Shown here: positions 1-7,938 of the stretch, one piece after another
How the letters are laid out: each line of letters starts with the position of its first letter
How positions within the stretch are numbered: position 1 is the stretch's first letter
Source of the DNA: DAOSWM01 sp035380045
Lineage (GTDB): Bacteria > Bacteroidota > Bacteroidia > Bacteroidales > Tenuifilaceae
Reading direction: 5' to 3'
Assembly (NCBI GenBank): GCA_035380045.1
Contig: DAOSWM010000006.1
Location: 1-64,000, forward strand
DNA length: 64,000 nucleotides
Notes under the pieces: model-generated
Database searches by the model: none
The model's input: only the letters and a program-made list of their open reading frames with translations
Told to the model about the DNA's origin: nothing
Translations under genes and position numbers: made by a program

Positions 1-9
1 AGTAGTATC

Positions 10-576
10 ATGTCAACCGGATACCAAATAGTTGATCAATCAGCATTGTACTACCTAACCTTGCAGGTGGTAGACTGGATAGACATCTTTACACGTCAGG
101 TTTATCGCGATATCGTTATTGAAAGTCTAAAGTTTTGCCAGCAAAACAAAGATTTACAAATCTTTGGCTATGTAATCATGTCGAACCACGTTCATCTAAT
201 TGCCAACAGTCCTAACGGACATTTGAGCGAAACACTTCGCGACTTCAAGAAGTTCACGGCAAAAACAATTATTAACACAATTAAGGAAGGCAACGAAAGT
301 AGAAGGGTGTGGATGCTAAACCGATTTGGTTATAATGCGCAGCAGCATAGCCGAAACAAAAACTACCAGCTGTGGACACACGAGAACCATGCCGTAATTC
401 TTTTCTCAAACAGTTTTATGGCAGAAAAACTCGACTACTTGCATAACAATCCTGTTCGTGCTGGATTGGTTGATAAACCCGAGGATTACCGTTACTCAAG
501 TGCAAGGAATTATGCAGAAATGGATGGACTGTTGGAAATTGTTTTTCTTGATTTGCCATGGAAAACGTATCGGTAA
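10..576 (+). CDS. REP-associated tyrosine transposase (RAYT, Y1/HUH family)
   Basis: This is a single-strand DNA transposase of the IS200-like Y1 superfamily, in the domesticated REP-associated branch. The HUH metal-binding motif is H60-V61-H62 in 'IMSNHVHLI'. The family signature 'YLHNNPVRAGLV' begins at Y143, which is the best candidate for the nucleophilic tyrosine. The 'RYSSARNY' block near residue 161 is also typical of the C terminus. At 188 residues it has normal family length, so it looks complete although it starts 9 bases into the window. Hairpin repeats follow directly after the stop codon, the usual arrangement for a RAYT and its substrates. Family assignment rests on motifs; activity on the adjacent repeats is inferred. 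Confidence 0.9.
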   Translation: MSTGYQIVDQSALYYLTLQVVDWIDIFTRQVYRDIVIESLKFCQQNKDLQIFGYVIMSNHVHLIANSPNGHLSETLRDFKKFTAKTIINTIKEGNESRRVWMLNRFGYNAQQHSRNKNYQLWTHENHAVILFSNSFMAEKLDYLHNNPVRAGLVDKPEDYRYSSARNYAEMDGLLEIVFLDLPWKTYR

Positions 577-582
577 TTGTTT

Positions 583-735
583 TGCGATCGGGAGATCGCA
601 GTTTAGGTTCGACGAAGTCTGGAGACTTCGCCGAGCTTTGGGGTCGAGAGACCGAAGTATAGGTTCGAGTTCGACGAAGTCTGGAGACTTCGCCGAGCTT
701 TGGAGACTTCGCCGAGCACATGGACTTCGCCGAGC
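583..735. repeat. REP-like hairpin array next to the RAYT
   Basis: A dense set of short palindromes begins just after the transposase stop. It contains TGCGATC-GGGA-GATCGCA (583-600), two copies of CGAAGTCT-GG-AGACTTCG (613-630 and 675-692), GGTC-GAGA-GACC (642-653), and GACTTCGCCGAGC three times (686-698, 705-717, 723-735) at 18-19 bp spacing. Each unit can form a hairpin or half of one, as expected for REP/REPIN substrates of the neighbouring enzyme. Open frames across this stretch on both strands are by-products of the repeats. The rest of the interval to position 866 is AT-rich with no gene. Confidence 0.8.
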
Positions 736-866
736 ACAGAAATTTTTATCTGGTTTGTTGTATTTTTTGATGTGATACCGTTCTGTTTTAATGAATTATC
801 TTAGGTTATACCGTGTTAGAAGAATTTATAATTTTCGAATGTTAACTATATAATAAAATTGATGAT

Positions 867-1577
867 ATGAAAAGCACATACCTGTTTATTTTTCTTATTA
901 TCGGGTTGCAATCTTCAAAAGCAATTGAAGCCAGAACTTTAGTAATGGCTAGCGTAGAGAGAAACCCTCAAAAAAAGGAGATAAAGTTCACCCAATTCCT
1001 TGATTCGCTTTTTCAGCCGGGAACAATTATTTTTAGCAATGGAACTACCTTAAAAGCGGAACTAAATTACCATTTTCTAACAAATTCCGTCTGTTTAATC
1101 AATGAGCAGGATGAAAAGATGATATTAGGGGATTTGTCGCAAATACAGTTGATACACTTCGGAAGGCATGCTTTTGTTCCAATAAGTAAGGTAGATGTAG
1201 CTGAGGTGCTAAAAATATTCGATGATAATTCCAAGCTATTGCTTCGAAGAATAGCAAAGGTAAAGCAAGCTCCAGATAATTCTGGTGCCTACGGATCATC
1301 TACTGTAACTTCATCTGTAAGTAAGTTGTCATCGGCTCCGTTTGATGGAGGAAAGAACGTAAAATTAAGTACAGTTGTAGAAAGAGAGTATTCTCTATAC
1401 GAGGATTACATGATTGAAAAAGATGGGAAAAGATATAGAATTGTAAATGCTAAATCGTTTAAAAAGGTATTCCCATCAAAATGGGAACAGGCAAAAAACT
1501 TTATTAAGGAAAATAAGTTCAATCTAAAAAAGCCTGAAGACCTATTTCGTATTATTGAGTTTTGTACAGAGCAGTAA
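867..1577 (+). CDS. Secreted protein of unknown function
   Basis: I do not recognise a named family with confidence. The 236-residue product starts with a hydrophobic signal peptide (about residues 1-19, ending near 'SKAIEA') and has no later membrane span, so it is probably periplasmic or outer-membrane associated. The segment around residues 50-85 ('GTIIFSNGTTLKAELNYHFL') resembles small Bacteroidota exported proteins that describe a surface or modified keyword, but I cannot assign a role. The C-terminal half is basic and contains 'DGKRYRIVNAKSFKKVFP'. The gene stands alone between the RAYT repeat array and a partial copy of it. Confidence 0.7.
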   Translation: MKSTYLFIFLIIGLQSSKAIEARTLVMASVERNPQKKEIKFTQFLDSLFQPGTIIFSNGTTLKAELNYHFLTNSVCLINEQDEKMILGDLSQIQLIHFGRHAFVPISKVDVAEVLKIFDDNSKLLLRRIAKVKQAPDNSGAYGSSTVTSSVSKLSSAPFDGGKNVKLSTVVEREYSLYEDYMIEKDGKRYRIVNAKSFKKVFPSKWEQAKNFIKENKFNLKKPEDLFRIIEFCTEQ

Positions 1578-1640
1578 GCCTGCAAACATATTATTGCGTC
1601 GGGACAACCGGTAATGAACAATTTCTAAAAAGCCCATAGC

Positions 1641-1759
1641 GATGGACTGTTGGAAATTGTTTTTCTTGATTTGCCATGGAAAACGTATCGGTAATTGTTT
1701 TGCGATCGGGAGATCGCAGTTTAGGTTCGACGAAGTCTGGAGACTTCGCCGAGCTTTGG
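1641..1759 (+). repeat. Exact 119-bp partial copy of the RAYT 3' end and repeat
   Basis: These 119 bases are identical to 523-641. The copy starts at codon 172 (Asp) of the transposase, includes its last 17 codons and stop, then the TGCGATC hairpin and one CGAAGTCT/AGACTTCG hairpin. It has no start codon or catalytic motifs, so it is a remnant rather than a gene. Perfect identity means the duplication is recent or is maintained by gene conversion. Together the two copies flank the secreted-protein gene as direct repeats. Confidence 0.9.
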
Positions 1760-1767
1760 ATCCATGC

Positions 1768-1953
1768 TAGGCGAAGTTTGTAACTTCGCCTATACAAAAT
1801 AGTAGTTTTCAACGGCTAGGCGAAGTTTGTAACTTCGTCCACAGCTCGGCATTCTAGTACATATGCAAATAAATTTGAATAATTATTTTTGTAGTGCTAA
1901 ATAACGACCGACGGCGACAGTTAAGCCAAAGGCAAAGTTTCCAAACTTCGTCG
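1768..1953. repeat. Further REP-like hairpins
   Basis: Three more hairpins of the same theme lie here. The first (1768-1792) is a near-perfect palindrome with stem GGCGAAGTT/AACTTCGCC and a TGT loop. The second (1819-1840) has the same left arm and an AACTTCGTCC right arm. The third (1931-1953) is a degenerate form, GGCAAAGTTTCCAAACTTCGTCG. All share the AACTTCG core of the units beside the RAYT. I see no gene between 1578 and 2089; apart from these repeats and a terminator the stretch is AT-rich. Confidence 0.75.
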
Positions 1954-2043
1954 AACCAAGAATTGAAAAGAAAAACTAATTTCAGCTATAATATCGTATT
2001 TATAAAAAGCTATACGATAACATTGTTCATTTTTTAAAGAAAA

Positions 2044-2064
2044 GGCCGAGGTACAAACTCGGCC
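2044..2064 (-). terminator. Rho-independent terminator of the metallo-hydrolase gene
   Basis: GGCCGAG and CTCGGCC form a 7-bp GC-rich stem with a 7-base loop. Read on the minus strand it is followed by TTTTCTTT, so it suits the gene ending at 2090. The plus-strand side also carries an A-run. Confidence 0.75.
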
Positions 2065-2089
2065 AAAAAAGTTTAGGTAAACAATAATT

Positions 2090-3490
2090 TTAAAAGAACA
2101 ACGTATCGTTCTTCTGGGGAATGTGAACGTTCTTTAGTCCCTCCTGCTTCAGCTTGTGCTTATAGAATTCCATCGGTTTCTGATCGCCGTGAACCAGAAT
2201 GGTATCGGTAATTTTCTTGAAATCCTGGCACTTCAGAAAATCGATCATCTCCTTGTAGTCGCCATGACCGGAATACGATTCAATCCTACGGATATCGGCG
2301 TTCACCTCGTACTCAAATCCATGGATGGAAATTCGCTTGGCTCCGCTCATAATTCGTGCACCAAGGGTTGTAGGGGCACAGTACCCAACAAACAGAATTG
2401 TGTTTTTAGGATTTGAAATATTATTTGCCAAGTGGTGCTTCACCCTGCCCGCTTCGGCCATTCCCGATGCTGAAATAATTACGCAGGGTTTATCGTAAAA
2501 GTTCAAACTTTTCGATTCATCTACACTTTTGGTGTAGTGTAGCGTGTTGAAACCAAACGGATCGGGATCGGTTTCCATAATCTCTAGAATGTCCTTATTG
2601 AAGCACTCGGGGTGAATCCTAAAAATCTCGGTGGCGTTGGTTGCCAGCGGACTATCAACAAAAATATCAATCTTTGGCAGGCGACCTTCGTTGTAAAAGT
2701 TATTGAGCGAGTACACCAAGTCCTGCGTACGTCCCACACTAAACGAAGGAATTATTAGCTTTCCTCCCTTCCTTACGCAGGTATCGTAAACAACATCAAG
2801 CAGGTCCTCTTCTCCCCTGTCGCTCTCGTTGTGAAGCCTATCGCCGTAGGTCGATTCACAAATCAGAATATCGGTTTGCGGGAACGCATCAGGATTCTTC
2901 AGAATTCTGTTCGAGGGACGTCCAATATCTCCTGTATATGCAATGCGCTTAGTAGTCCCGTCCTCGGTAATCTCAATGTTGGCAACTCCGCTGCCAAGCA
3001 TGTGACCAGTATTTGTAAATTTTACATTGATACTATTGTCGATATTGAATTTTCGATTGTACGGTACGCCAATAAAAAGCTCCATGGCATCGCGGGCATC
3101 ATCCTTATTGTAGAGCGGTTCAACAGGTTTTAATCCCTTCCGTGCGCGCTTCTTGTTGAAATAGTAAACATCGCGCTCCTGAATAAAACCCGAATCAACC
3201 AGCATAATGGAACATAAATCTCTGGTTGCGAAGGTACAAATAACCGAACCCCTAAACCCTTGCTTATAAACGTAGGGAATCAATCCCGAATGGTCGATAT
3301 GCGCATGCGTTAGAATTATATGATCAATATCCCTTGGATCGAACCCCAAATCGCGGTTCATCTCGTCGGTTTCCAAACCTTTTCCTTGGTACATTCCGCA
3401 ATCGAGAAGGATTTTTTTCCCGCTATTGGTTGTTATAAGATGCTTGCTTCCAGTAACCTCGCGAACTGCTCCGTTAAATTGTATTTCCAT
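2090..3490 (-). CDS. MBL-fold beta-CASP metallo-hydrolase (RNA-processing type)
   Basis: This 466-residue protein is a zinc-dependent hydrolase of the CPSF73/RNase J-like beta-CASP group. The metal site HxHxDH is H62-H64-D66-H67 in 'LTHAHIDHSG'. 'NTGHMLGSG' near residue 160 and 'YTGDIG' near 185 supply further metal ligands. A beta-CASP cap follows ('ICESTYGDRLH', 'IPSFSVGRTQDL'), and the C-terminal 'HGDQKPM' fits the RMMBL domain. Members act as endo- or exonucleases on RNA; the substrate here is unknown. It is a single-gene unit with its own terminator and faces away from the BlaI/BlaR pair. Confidence 0.85.
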   Translation of the reverse strand: MEIQFNGAVREVTGSKHLITTNSGKKILLDCGMYQGKGLETDEMNRDLGFDPRDIDHIILTHAHIDHSGLIPYVYKQGFRGSVICTFATRDLCSIMLVDSGFIQERDVYYFNKKRARKGLKPVEPLYNKDDARDAMELFIGVPYNRKFNIDNSINVKFTNTGHMLGSGVANIEITEDGTTKRIAYTGDIGRPSNRILKNPDAFPQTDILICESTYGDRLHNESDRGEEDLLDVVYDTCVRKGGKLIIPSFSVGRTQDLVYSLNNFYNEGRLPKIDIFVDSPLATNATEIFRIHPECFNKDILEIMETDPDPFGFNTLHYTKSVDESKSLNFYDKPCVIISASGMAEAGRVKHHLANNISNPKNTILFVGYCAPTTLGARIMSGAKRISIHGFEYEVNADIRRIESYSGHGDYKEMIDFLKCQDFKKITDTILVHGDQKPMEFYKHKLKQEGLKNVHIPQKNDTLFF

Positions 3491-3709
3491 AATATACTAT
3501 GCTGTTTGAGTTTTTTTTAATGATTTGCTATAAAAGTAGCGATTATTTTCAACGAACCAATTTACACCTGCAAAAACCTTAGGAATTTTAAGATTTATTA
3601 ATTTTTCGTGTACATTGATAAATTCTTTCTAGTTGCCACAACCCTACCCAACGGGCGGGGCTACCAATACACCAAAAAACTCAAAAGTGACTATTATTTT
3701 TAATAATTA

Positions 3710-3734
3710 GTGAACCTTAGTGTCTTTGTGACTT
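3710..3734 (+). repeat. Candidate dispersed intergenic repeat
   Basis: The phrase 'GTGAACCTTAGTGTCTTTG' followed by TGACTT resembles a short sequence I recall scattered between genes in many Bacteroidota genomes. It occurs once here, so repetition cannot be shown from this window. The remainder of 3491-3814 is AT-rich with a small GC-rich patch (about 3645-3665) and no gene. Confidence 0.3.
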
Positions 3735-3814
3735 GATGGCTTATTTAAGATATATATTTTACAATTTACTATATTCCTAAATATTAGATAATTAACACTT
3801 TTTAATAATTAATC

Positions 3815-3887
3815 TACGAAAATAATCGTAGAAATACTTGTATCTACGAAAACTATCGTATATATTTGTCGTACGAAATTATTCGTA
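3815..3887. promoter_or_regulatory. Three BlaI-type operators
   Basis: Three palindromes of the form TACGA-N6-TCGTA lie upstream of the BlaI-like gene: TACGAAAATAATCGTA (3815-3830), TACGAAAACTATCGTA (3845-3860) and TACGAAATTATTCGTA (3872-3887). Their starts are 30 and 27 bp apart, close to three turns of DNA. The second lies between the promoter hexamers and the third covers the likely transcription start. BlaI/MecI dimers bind short dyads of this size in their own promoters, so autorepression is strongly suggested. Confidence 0.85.
3838..3868 (+). promoter_or_regulatory. Promoter of the blaI-blaR1-type operon
   Basis: TTG (3838-3840), a 20-bp spacer and TATATTTG (3861-3868) match the Bacteroidota -33/-7 consensus (TTG, TAnnTTTG). 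The middle operator fills the spacer. Confidence 0.8.
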
Positions 3888-3923
3888 GTGCATCAAGTTG
3901 AATATAAAATTCGTCATTATACT

Positions 3924-4313
3924 ATGAGCAAATCAAAAAAATACCAACCTACCGAAGCTGAGCTCGAGATACTGCAACTTTTATGGTTGCATGGGCCTTC
4001 AACAGTCAAATTTATCAACGATAAGCAGAACGACGGCAAAGAGGTTGGCTACACAACCACGCTTAAAATAATGCAGATTATGGCCGACAAGGGCATGCTC
4101 TCGGTGGACAAAAGCAGTAAGCAGCACATTTACGCTCCTACCCTTGATGAGGCTGAAACAAAAAGCAAACTTCTCGACGGTTTCGTGAAGCGAACTTTTG
4201 AAGGGTCGGCCATGAAGCTGGTAATGCAAGCACTGGGAAACCATAAACCCTCGAAAAAGGAGCTTGATGAGATTAAGGAATTGATTCGTAGTATTGAAAA
4301 TAAACAGGAATAG
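3924..4313 (+). CDS. BlaI/MecI/CopY family transcriptional repressor
   Basis: This is a 129-residue winged-helix repressor. The opening 'PTEAELEILQLLWLHGPSTV' region matches the DNA-recognition half of the BlaI/Penicillinase_R family, and 'GYTTTLKIMQIMADKGML' is the recognition helix and wing. The C-terminal helices (about residues 85-129) serve dimerisation. In this family derepression follows proteolysis triggered by a BlaR1-type membrane peptidase, encoded here 2 bp downstream. I chose the ATG at 3924; an upstream GTG at 3888 would add 12 residues but overlaps the last base of the third operator. No beta-lactamase gene is adjacent, so the regulated function is unknown. Confidence 0.9.
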   Translation: MSKSKKYQPTEAELEILQLLWLHGPSTVKFINDKQNDGKEVGYTTTLKIMQIMADKGMLSVDKSSKQHIYAPTLDEAETKSKLLDGFVKRTFEGSAMKLVMQALGNHKPSKKELDEIKELIRSIENKQE

Positions 4314-4315
4314 CT

Positions 4316-6292
4316 ATGTACTTTCTTAACAACCTATTTTCGAACGAAACAATCAGCGCCCTCGGATGGACGCTGGTAAACATCATGTGGCAAGGTTCAC
4401 TTATTGCCCTTCTGCTGGCTTTAGCGCTAAAAGTTTTCAGAAACTTCTCATCGCAGGCTAAGTACCTTATGGCAATATCCTCGCTATCGATAATCGTTTG
4501 TCTGGCGGTTTTCAACTTTATTTCGAACTACGAAACATCAGCAAAAGAAAATACTGAAGTAACCCAATTTCAAAAAATTGAAAATGTAAATACAGAAAAC
4601 AACAGCAGCTTAACAATAGCTGAAAAAGTCGAGTTATTGGCAAACGATTTTATGTTGATGGATTTCTTAAAGAATGTGGATGACTTCTTCCCTTTTCTAA
4701 TTAACATTTGGCTTGCCGGTGTGCTCCTCTTTATGCTGAAATTTTCCTTCGGGCTGCTCTACTTTCAAAGGATTAAAAGAAGCAGCACTCAAAATATTAA
4801 CCATATATGGATAGATAAATTTTGTAGGATTGAGCAGAAGCTCTCGCTCAGCACTAGGATAAGGTACTTAGAATCAGCGATTGTTAAAATTCCCATGGTT
4901 CTTGGTTACCTGAAGCCCCTCGTCATTTTCCCGGCCGGAATGCTAACGGGGATTCCTGAAAATCAGATTGAAGCAATAGTTGCCCATGAGCTGGCACACA
5001 TTAAACGCCACGACTTTTTGGTAAACATTCTTCAGTCGGTTGTTGAAATAGTTTTCTTCTTCCATCCTGCCGTTTGGTACATATCATCGGTTATACGAGC
5101 GGAACGCGAGAACTGCTGCGACGATATTGCCATAGCCCTCTGCGACGAATCGCTAACCTACGCCAAGGCGCTGGTTTCGGTTCAGGAGCTGATTAAACCG
5201 AAAATCTACCACGCTGTAGCTTTCTCGGGTCAAAAAAAACATCTACTTAACCGTGTAAAAAGAGTAATTATGAAACCAAGAATGAAATCGAATCTAAGCG
5301 ATAGAATAGTTGCTACCCTGATTCTGGTAGCAGGAGTTGTAATTGCAACGCTGAGTATCAGCTTTAACGCTGAGGAAAGTCAGGCTGCAACTTTGGTCGA
5401 CAACGATTTACACATGTCGTCGTTTGTGAGCCCCTTAAATCCTCCCGCTTCAATAGGTGCAAAAGTGGCGGATATTGTGAAAGTTAATAATTCCATGCTA
5501 AGGGATACAACCAAGAATAATAAAAGTCGCATAAAAATTGATGCCGACGATGTTTCTATTATTAAAACCATTACAGAAAAGGATGGTAAAAGCAAGGAAA
5601 TGAAGTTCAAACTGAAAAATGGAGAAGTTTCTGAACTTTATATTGATGGTAAAAAGATTCCTGAGAAAGATTTCGAAAAATATCAACCCGAAATTGACGA
5701 AACAATAAAAGGATTAAAGCAGGCAAAGATTGACATTAAAAATGCCATGAAGGATATTGAGAATGTTGATTTCGAGAAAATTAAAGCAGAGGTTGCCGAA
5801 GCAATGAAAGATTTTGAAATTAACATGGCCTCCGTTCACGAAGAAATTGCCAAGGCAATGGAGGAAGCAAAAAATGTGGATATTGAAAAGGCAATGAAGG
5901 ATGTTCAGGTAAGCATTGAGCACATTCAGAGCAAAGATTTTGAAAAAGAACTATTCGAAATCCAGAAGTCGATTGCTGAGATTGAGAAAATCGACATGGA
6001 AGAGGTTAAACGGCAAATGGAGGAAGTAAGAAAGGAGTTGCAGAATATTGATTTGGAACAAATAAAGCAACAGGTAGAAAAGGCCCGTCAGGAAGCACTG
6101 CAAAATGTTGACATGGAAAAAATTCAGGAAGAGATTATGAGAGTTCAGGAGGAGATCGCCAACATGGACCTGGACAAAATTAACTTTGAGGTTGAGGAAA
6201 ACCTTAAAGAAATTGACAAAGAAAAGATGCTGAAGGAAATGCAGAATGAGTTGCAGAAACTCGAAGAACTTGAACTGGAAAAGAAGGAGTAG
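4316..6292 (+). CDS. BlaR1-like M56 membrane metallopeptidase with long heptad-rich tail
   Basis: The N-terminal third is a BlaR1/MecR1-type membrane peptidase: hydrophobic spans near residues 15-40, 48-68, 127-150 and 325-347, with the zinc motif H224-E225-L-A-H228 and a downstream 'AERENCCDD' (262-270) likely to hold the third ligand. It should cleave the BlaI partner or another regulator. After the last span the outward part (about 350-658) lacks the penicillin-binding sensor domain of true BlaR1. Instead, from about 460 it is a very charged repeat of 'MKDIENVDFEKIKAEVAEAM'-like units, predicted helical coiled coil. It is translationally coupled to the repressor gene. The signal it senses is unknown. 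Confidence 0.85.
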   Translation: MYFLNNLFSNETISALGWTLVNIMWQGSLIALLLALALKVFRNFSSQAKYLMAISSLSIIVCLAVFNFISNYETSAKENTEVTQFQKIENVNTENNSSLTIAEKVELLANDFMLMDFLKNVDDFFPFLINIWLAGVLLFMLKFSFGLLYFQRIKRSSTQNINHIWIDKFCRIEQKLSLSTRIRYLESAIVKIPMVLGYLKPLVIFPAGMLTGIPENQIEAIVAHELAHIKRHDFLVNILQSVVEIVFFFHPAVWYISSVIRAERENCCDDIAIALCDESLTYAKALVSVQELIKPKIYHAVAFSGQKKHLLNRVKRVIMKPRMKSNLSDRIVATLILVAGVVIATLSISFNAEESQAATLVDNDLHMSSFVSPLNPPASIGAKVADIVKVNNSMLRDTTKNNKSRIKIDADDVSIIKTITEKDGKSKEMKFKLKNGEVSELYIDGKKIPEKDFEKYQPEIDETIKGLKQAKIDIKNAMKDIENVDFEKIKAEVAEAMKDFEINMASVHEEIAKAMEEAKNVDIEKAMKDVQVSIEHIQSKDFEKELFEIQKSIAEIEKIDMEEVKRQMEEVRKELQNIDLEQIKQQVEKARQEALQNVDMEKIQEEIMRVQEEIANMDLDKINFEVEENLKEIDKEKMLKEMQNELQKLEELELEKKE

Positions 6293-6314
6293 TTGAGTCA
6301 GAGTTTTTAATTCG

Positions 6315-6344
6315 CCCCGGATAGTTCTCCGGGGTTTTCTTTTA
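6315..6344 (+). terminator. Terminator after the BlaR1-like gene
   Basis: CCCCGG-(8)-CCGGGG stem (6315-6334) followed by TTTTCTTTT. Confidence 0.85.
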
Positions 6345-6403
6345 GTAACAAAAATAAATTGAACTCTAATTACCGTAATAATTATGAGTAAACTTCAATT
6401 CAC

Positions 6404-6411
6404 TATCTTTG
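6404..6411 (+). promoter_or_regulatory. -7 element for pyruvate kinase
   Basis: TATCTTTG fits TAnnTTTG and lies 32 bp before the start codon. No clear TTG is seen at the usual upstream distance. Confidence 0.5.
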
Positions 6412-6443
6412 TGTTAAGAAAAAAATCAAACTAATAAATTGCT

Positions 6444-7862
6444 ATGCTCAAGAAAACCAAAATAGTAGCCACGATATCCGACAAACGATGCGAGGTTGAA
6501 TTTCTCACAGAACTCTTCAATGCAGGCATGAATGTGGTTAGGTTAAACACTGCTCATTTGGGCCTGGAGCAGGCAAAAATGATTATTGACAACGTTCGGA
6601 AAGTTTCCGATCGCATTGCCATTCTGGTTGATACGAAAGGACCTGAAATTCGCACTTCCGCCTTTGGCGAAGAAATTCGTGTTGAAACTGGCGATATTAT
6701 AAACGTTTACGGAAATCCCAACGGAAAATCGGAAGGAAATACTCTGTACGTTTCTTACGAAAACATTACCAAAGAGGTTAAAAAGGGCTGCTACCTGCTT
6801 TTCGACGATGGCGAAATTGAGCTACGGGTTACCGAAAACCATGGAACTCACCTTGAATGCCAGGCAACCAACCCCGGAACCATAAAGTTCCGAAAAAGTG
6901 TTAATATCCCCAACACTCCTATTAACCAGCCATCGCTTAGTGAGAAGGACAAAAAGTTTATTGTGTTTGCTGTTGATAACAATGTCGATTTTATTGCCCA
7001 CTCTTTCGTTCGTACAAAGCAGGATGTACTTGACATCAAGGAGATATTAAAGAAGCACAACAGCGACATTAAAATTATTGCAAAAATTGAGAACCAGCAG
7101 GGCGTTGATAATATTGATGAAATACTCGATCACACCTATGGTATTATGGTTGCCCGTGGCGATTTGGGAATTGAAATTCCCGCCGAGCGAATTCCCGGAA
7201 TCCAAGCCCAGCTAATTGATAAATGTAACGAAAGTAAGAAACCAGTGATTATTGCTACCCAAATGCTTCATACCATGATTGAGCATCCACGCCCAACGCG
7301 GGCCGAGGTGAGCGATGTTGCCAACGCAATTTACCAACGTACCGATGCTATTATGCTTAGCGGCGAAACAGCATACGGCGCATACCCTGTTGATGCAGTG
7401 AAAGTTATGACAAGTATCGCTCGTGAGGTGGAGCATAATTTATCACCAAACTTAGCCATCAACCTAACCCGAATCCACAATCCTGTTACCGCCTCGCTGG
7501 CACGAAATGCAGTAAAAGCATGTGAATCATTGCCCATTAAAGCAATTATTGTTGACACCATGACCGGACGCACCGGTCGCTACCTTTCTGCTTTCCGCGG
7601 ACAAATTCCGGTTTACGCCATGTGCTATAAAAAAACCGTAATGCGTCAACTTGCTCTTTCGTACGGAGTTATGGCAAATTTCATGGAACCCAGCGAGTCG
7701 CGCGACAGCTTCCTTGCCGATGCCATTTCAATGCTGTATGAAAAGGAAAAAGTTTCAGAAAACGACATGGTTCTTGTGATAGGTGGAAGTTTTGGACCAT
7801 CAAATGGTGCTTCATTCATGGAGATTAGCCAGGCAAAAAACCTTGTGGTCAATCACAAGTAG
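6444..7862 (+). CDS. pyk: Pyruvate kinase
   Basis: The enzyme transfers phosphate from phosphoenolpyruvate to ADP at the end of glycolysis in the cytoplasm. 'KTKIVATISD' at the N terminus, 'NVVRLNTAHL', the B-domain (about residues 68-165), 'IIAKIENQQGVDNIDEI' (about 211-227, with the catalytic Lys), 'GIMVARGDLGIEIP' and 'ATQMLHTMIEHPRPTRAEV' are all family blocks. At 472 residues it has standard length. Like several Bacteroidota enzymes it has Asn-Thr-Ala-His rather than the more common Asn-x-Ser-His near residue 35. It has its own promoter element and a bidirectional terminator shared with rho. Confidence 0.95.
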   Translation: MLKKTKIVATISDKRCEVEFLTELFNAGMNVVRLNTAHLGLEQAKMIIDNVRKVSDRIAILVDTKGPEIRTSAFGEEIRVETGDIINVYGNPNGKSEGNTLYVSYENITKEVKKGCYLLFDDGEIELRVTENHGTHLECQATNPGTIKFRKSVNIPNTPINQPSLSEKDKKFIVFAVDNNVDFIAHSFVRTKQDVLDIKEILKKHNSDIKIIAKIENQQGVDNIDEILDHTYGIMVARGDLGIEIPAERIPGIQAQLIDKCNESKKPVIIATQMLHTMIEHPRPTRAEVSDVANAIYQRTDAIMLSGETAYGAYPVDAVKVMTSIAREVEHNLSPNLAINLTRIHNPVTASLARNAVKACESLPIKAIIVDTMTGRTGRYLSAFRGQIPVYAMCYKKTVMRQLALSYGVMANFMEPSESRDSFLADAISMLYEKEKVSENDMVLVIGGSFGPSNGASFMEISQAKNLVVNHK

Positions 7863-7880
7863 GAAGCTATAAAAATAAAA

Positions 7881-7917
7881 AAGGGTAATTCTGAATTTCA
7901 AGAATTACCCTTTTTTT
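7881..7917. terminator. Bidirectional terminator between pyk and rho
   Basis: A 12-bp perfect stem (7881-7892 with 7901-7912, AAGGGTAATTCT/AGAATTACCCTT), 8-base loop, A-run on the left and T-run on the right. It serves both convergent genes. Confidence 0.9.
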
Positions 7918-7938
7918 ATTTTATTTTATTTAGATTAT

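Noticed and set aside
591..680. GGTTCGA motifs as tRNA T-loops
   Set aside because: No cloverleaf can be formed around them; they belong to the REP units.
605..735. Possible CRISPR array
   Set aside because: The repeat units are only 13-18 bp, spacers are 5-6 bp, and there are no cas genes; they fit REP hairpins.
416..775. Open frames on both strands over the REP array
   Set aside because: They are produced by the palindromic repeats; the same peptide recurs at 1591-1812 because the DNA block is duplicated.
3815..6292. Beta-lactam resistance operon
   Set aside because: No beta-lactamase or altered PBP gene is adjacent and the sensor lacks a penicillin-binding domain. The serine hydrolase at 18363-19826 is far away and not diagnostic.
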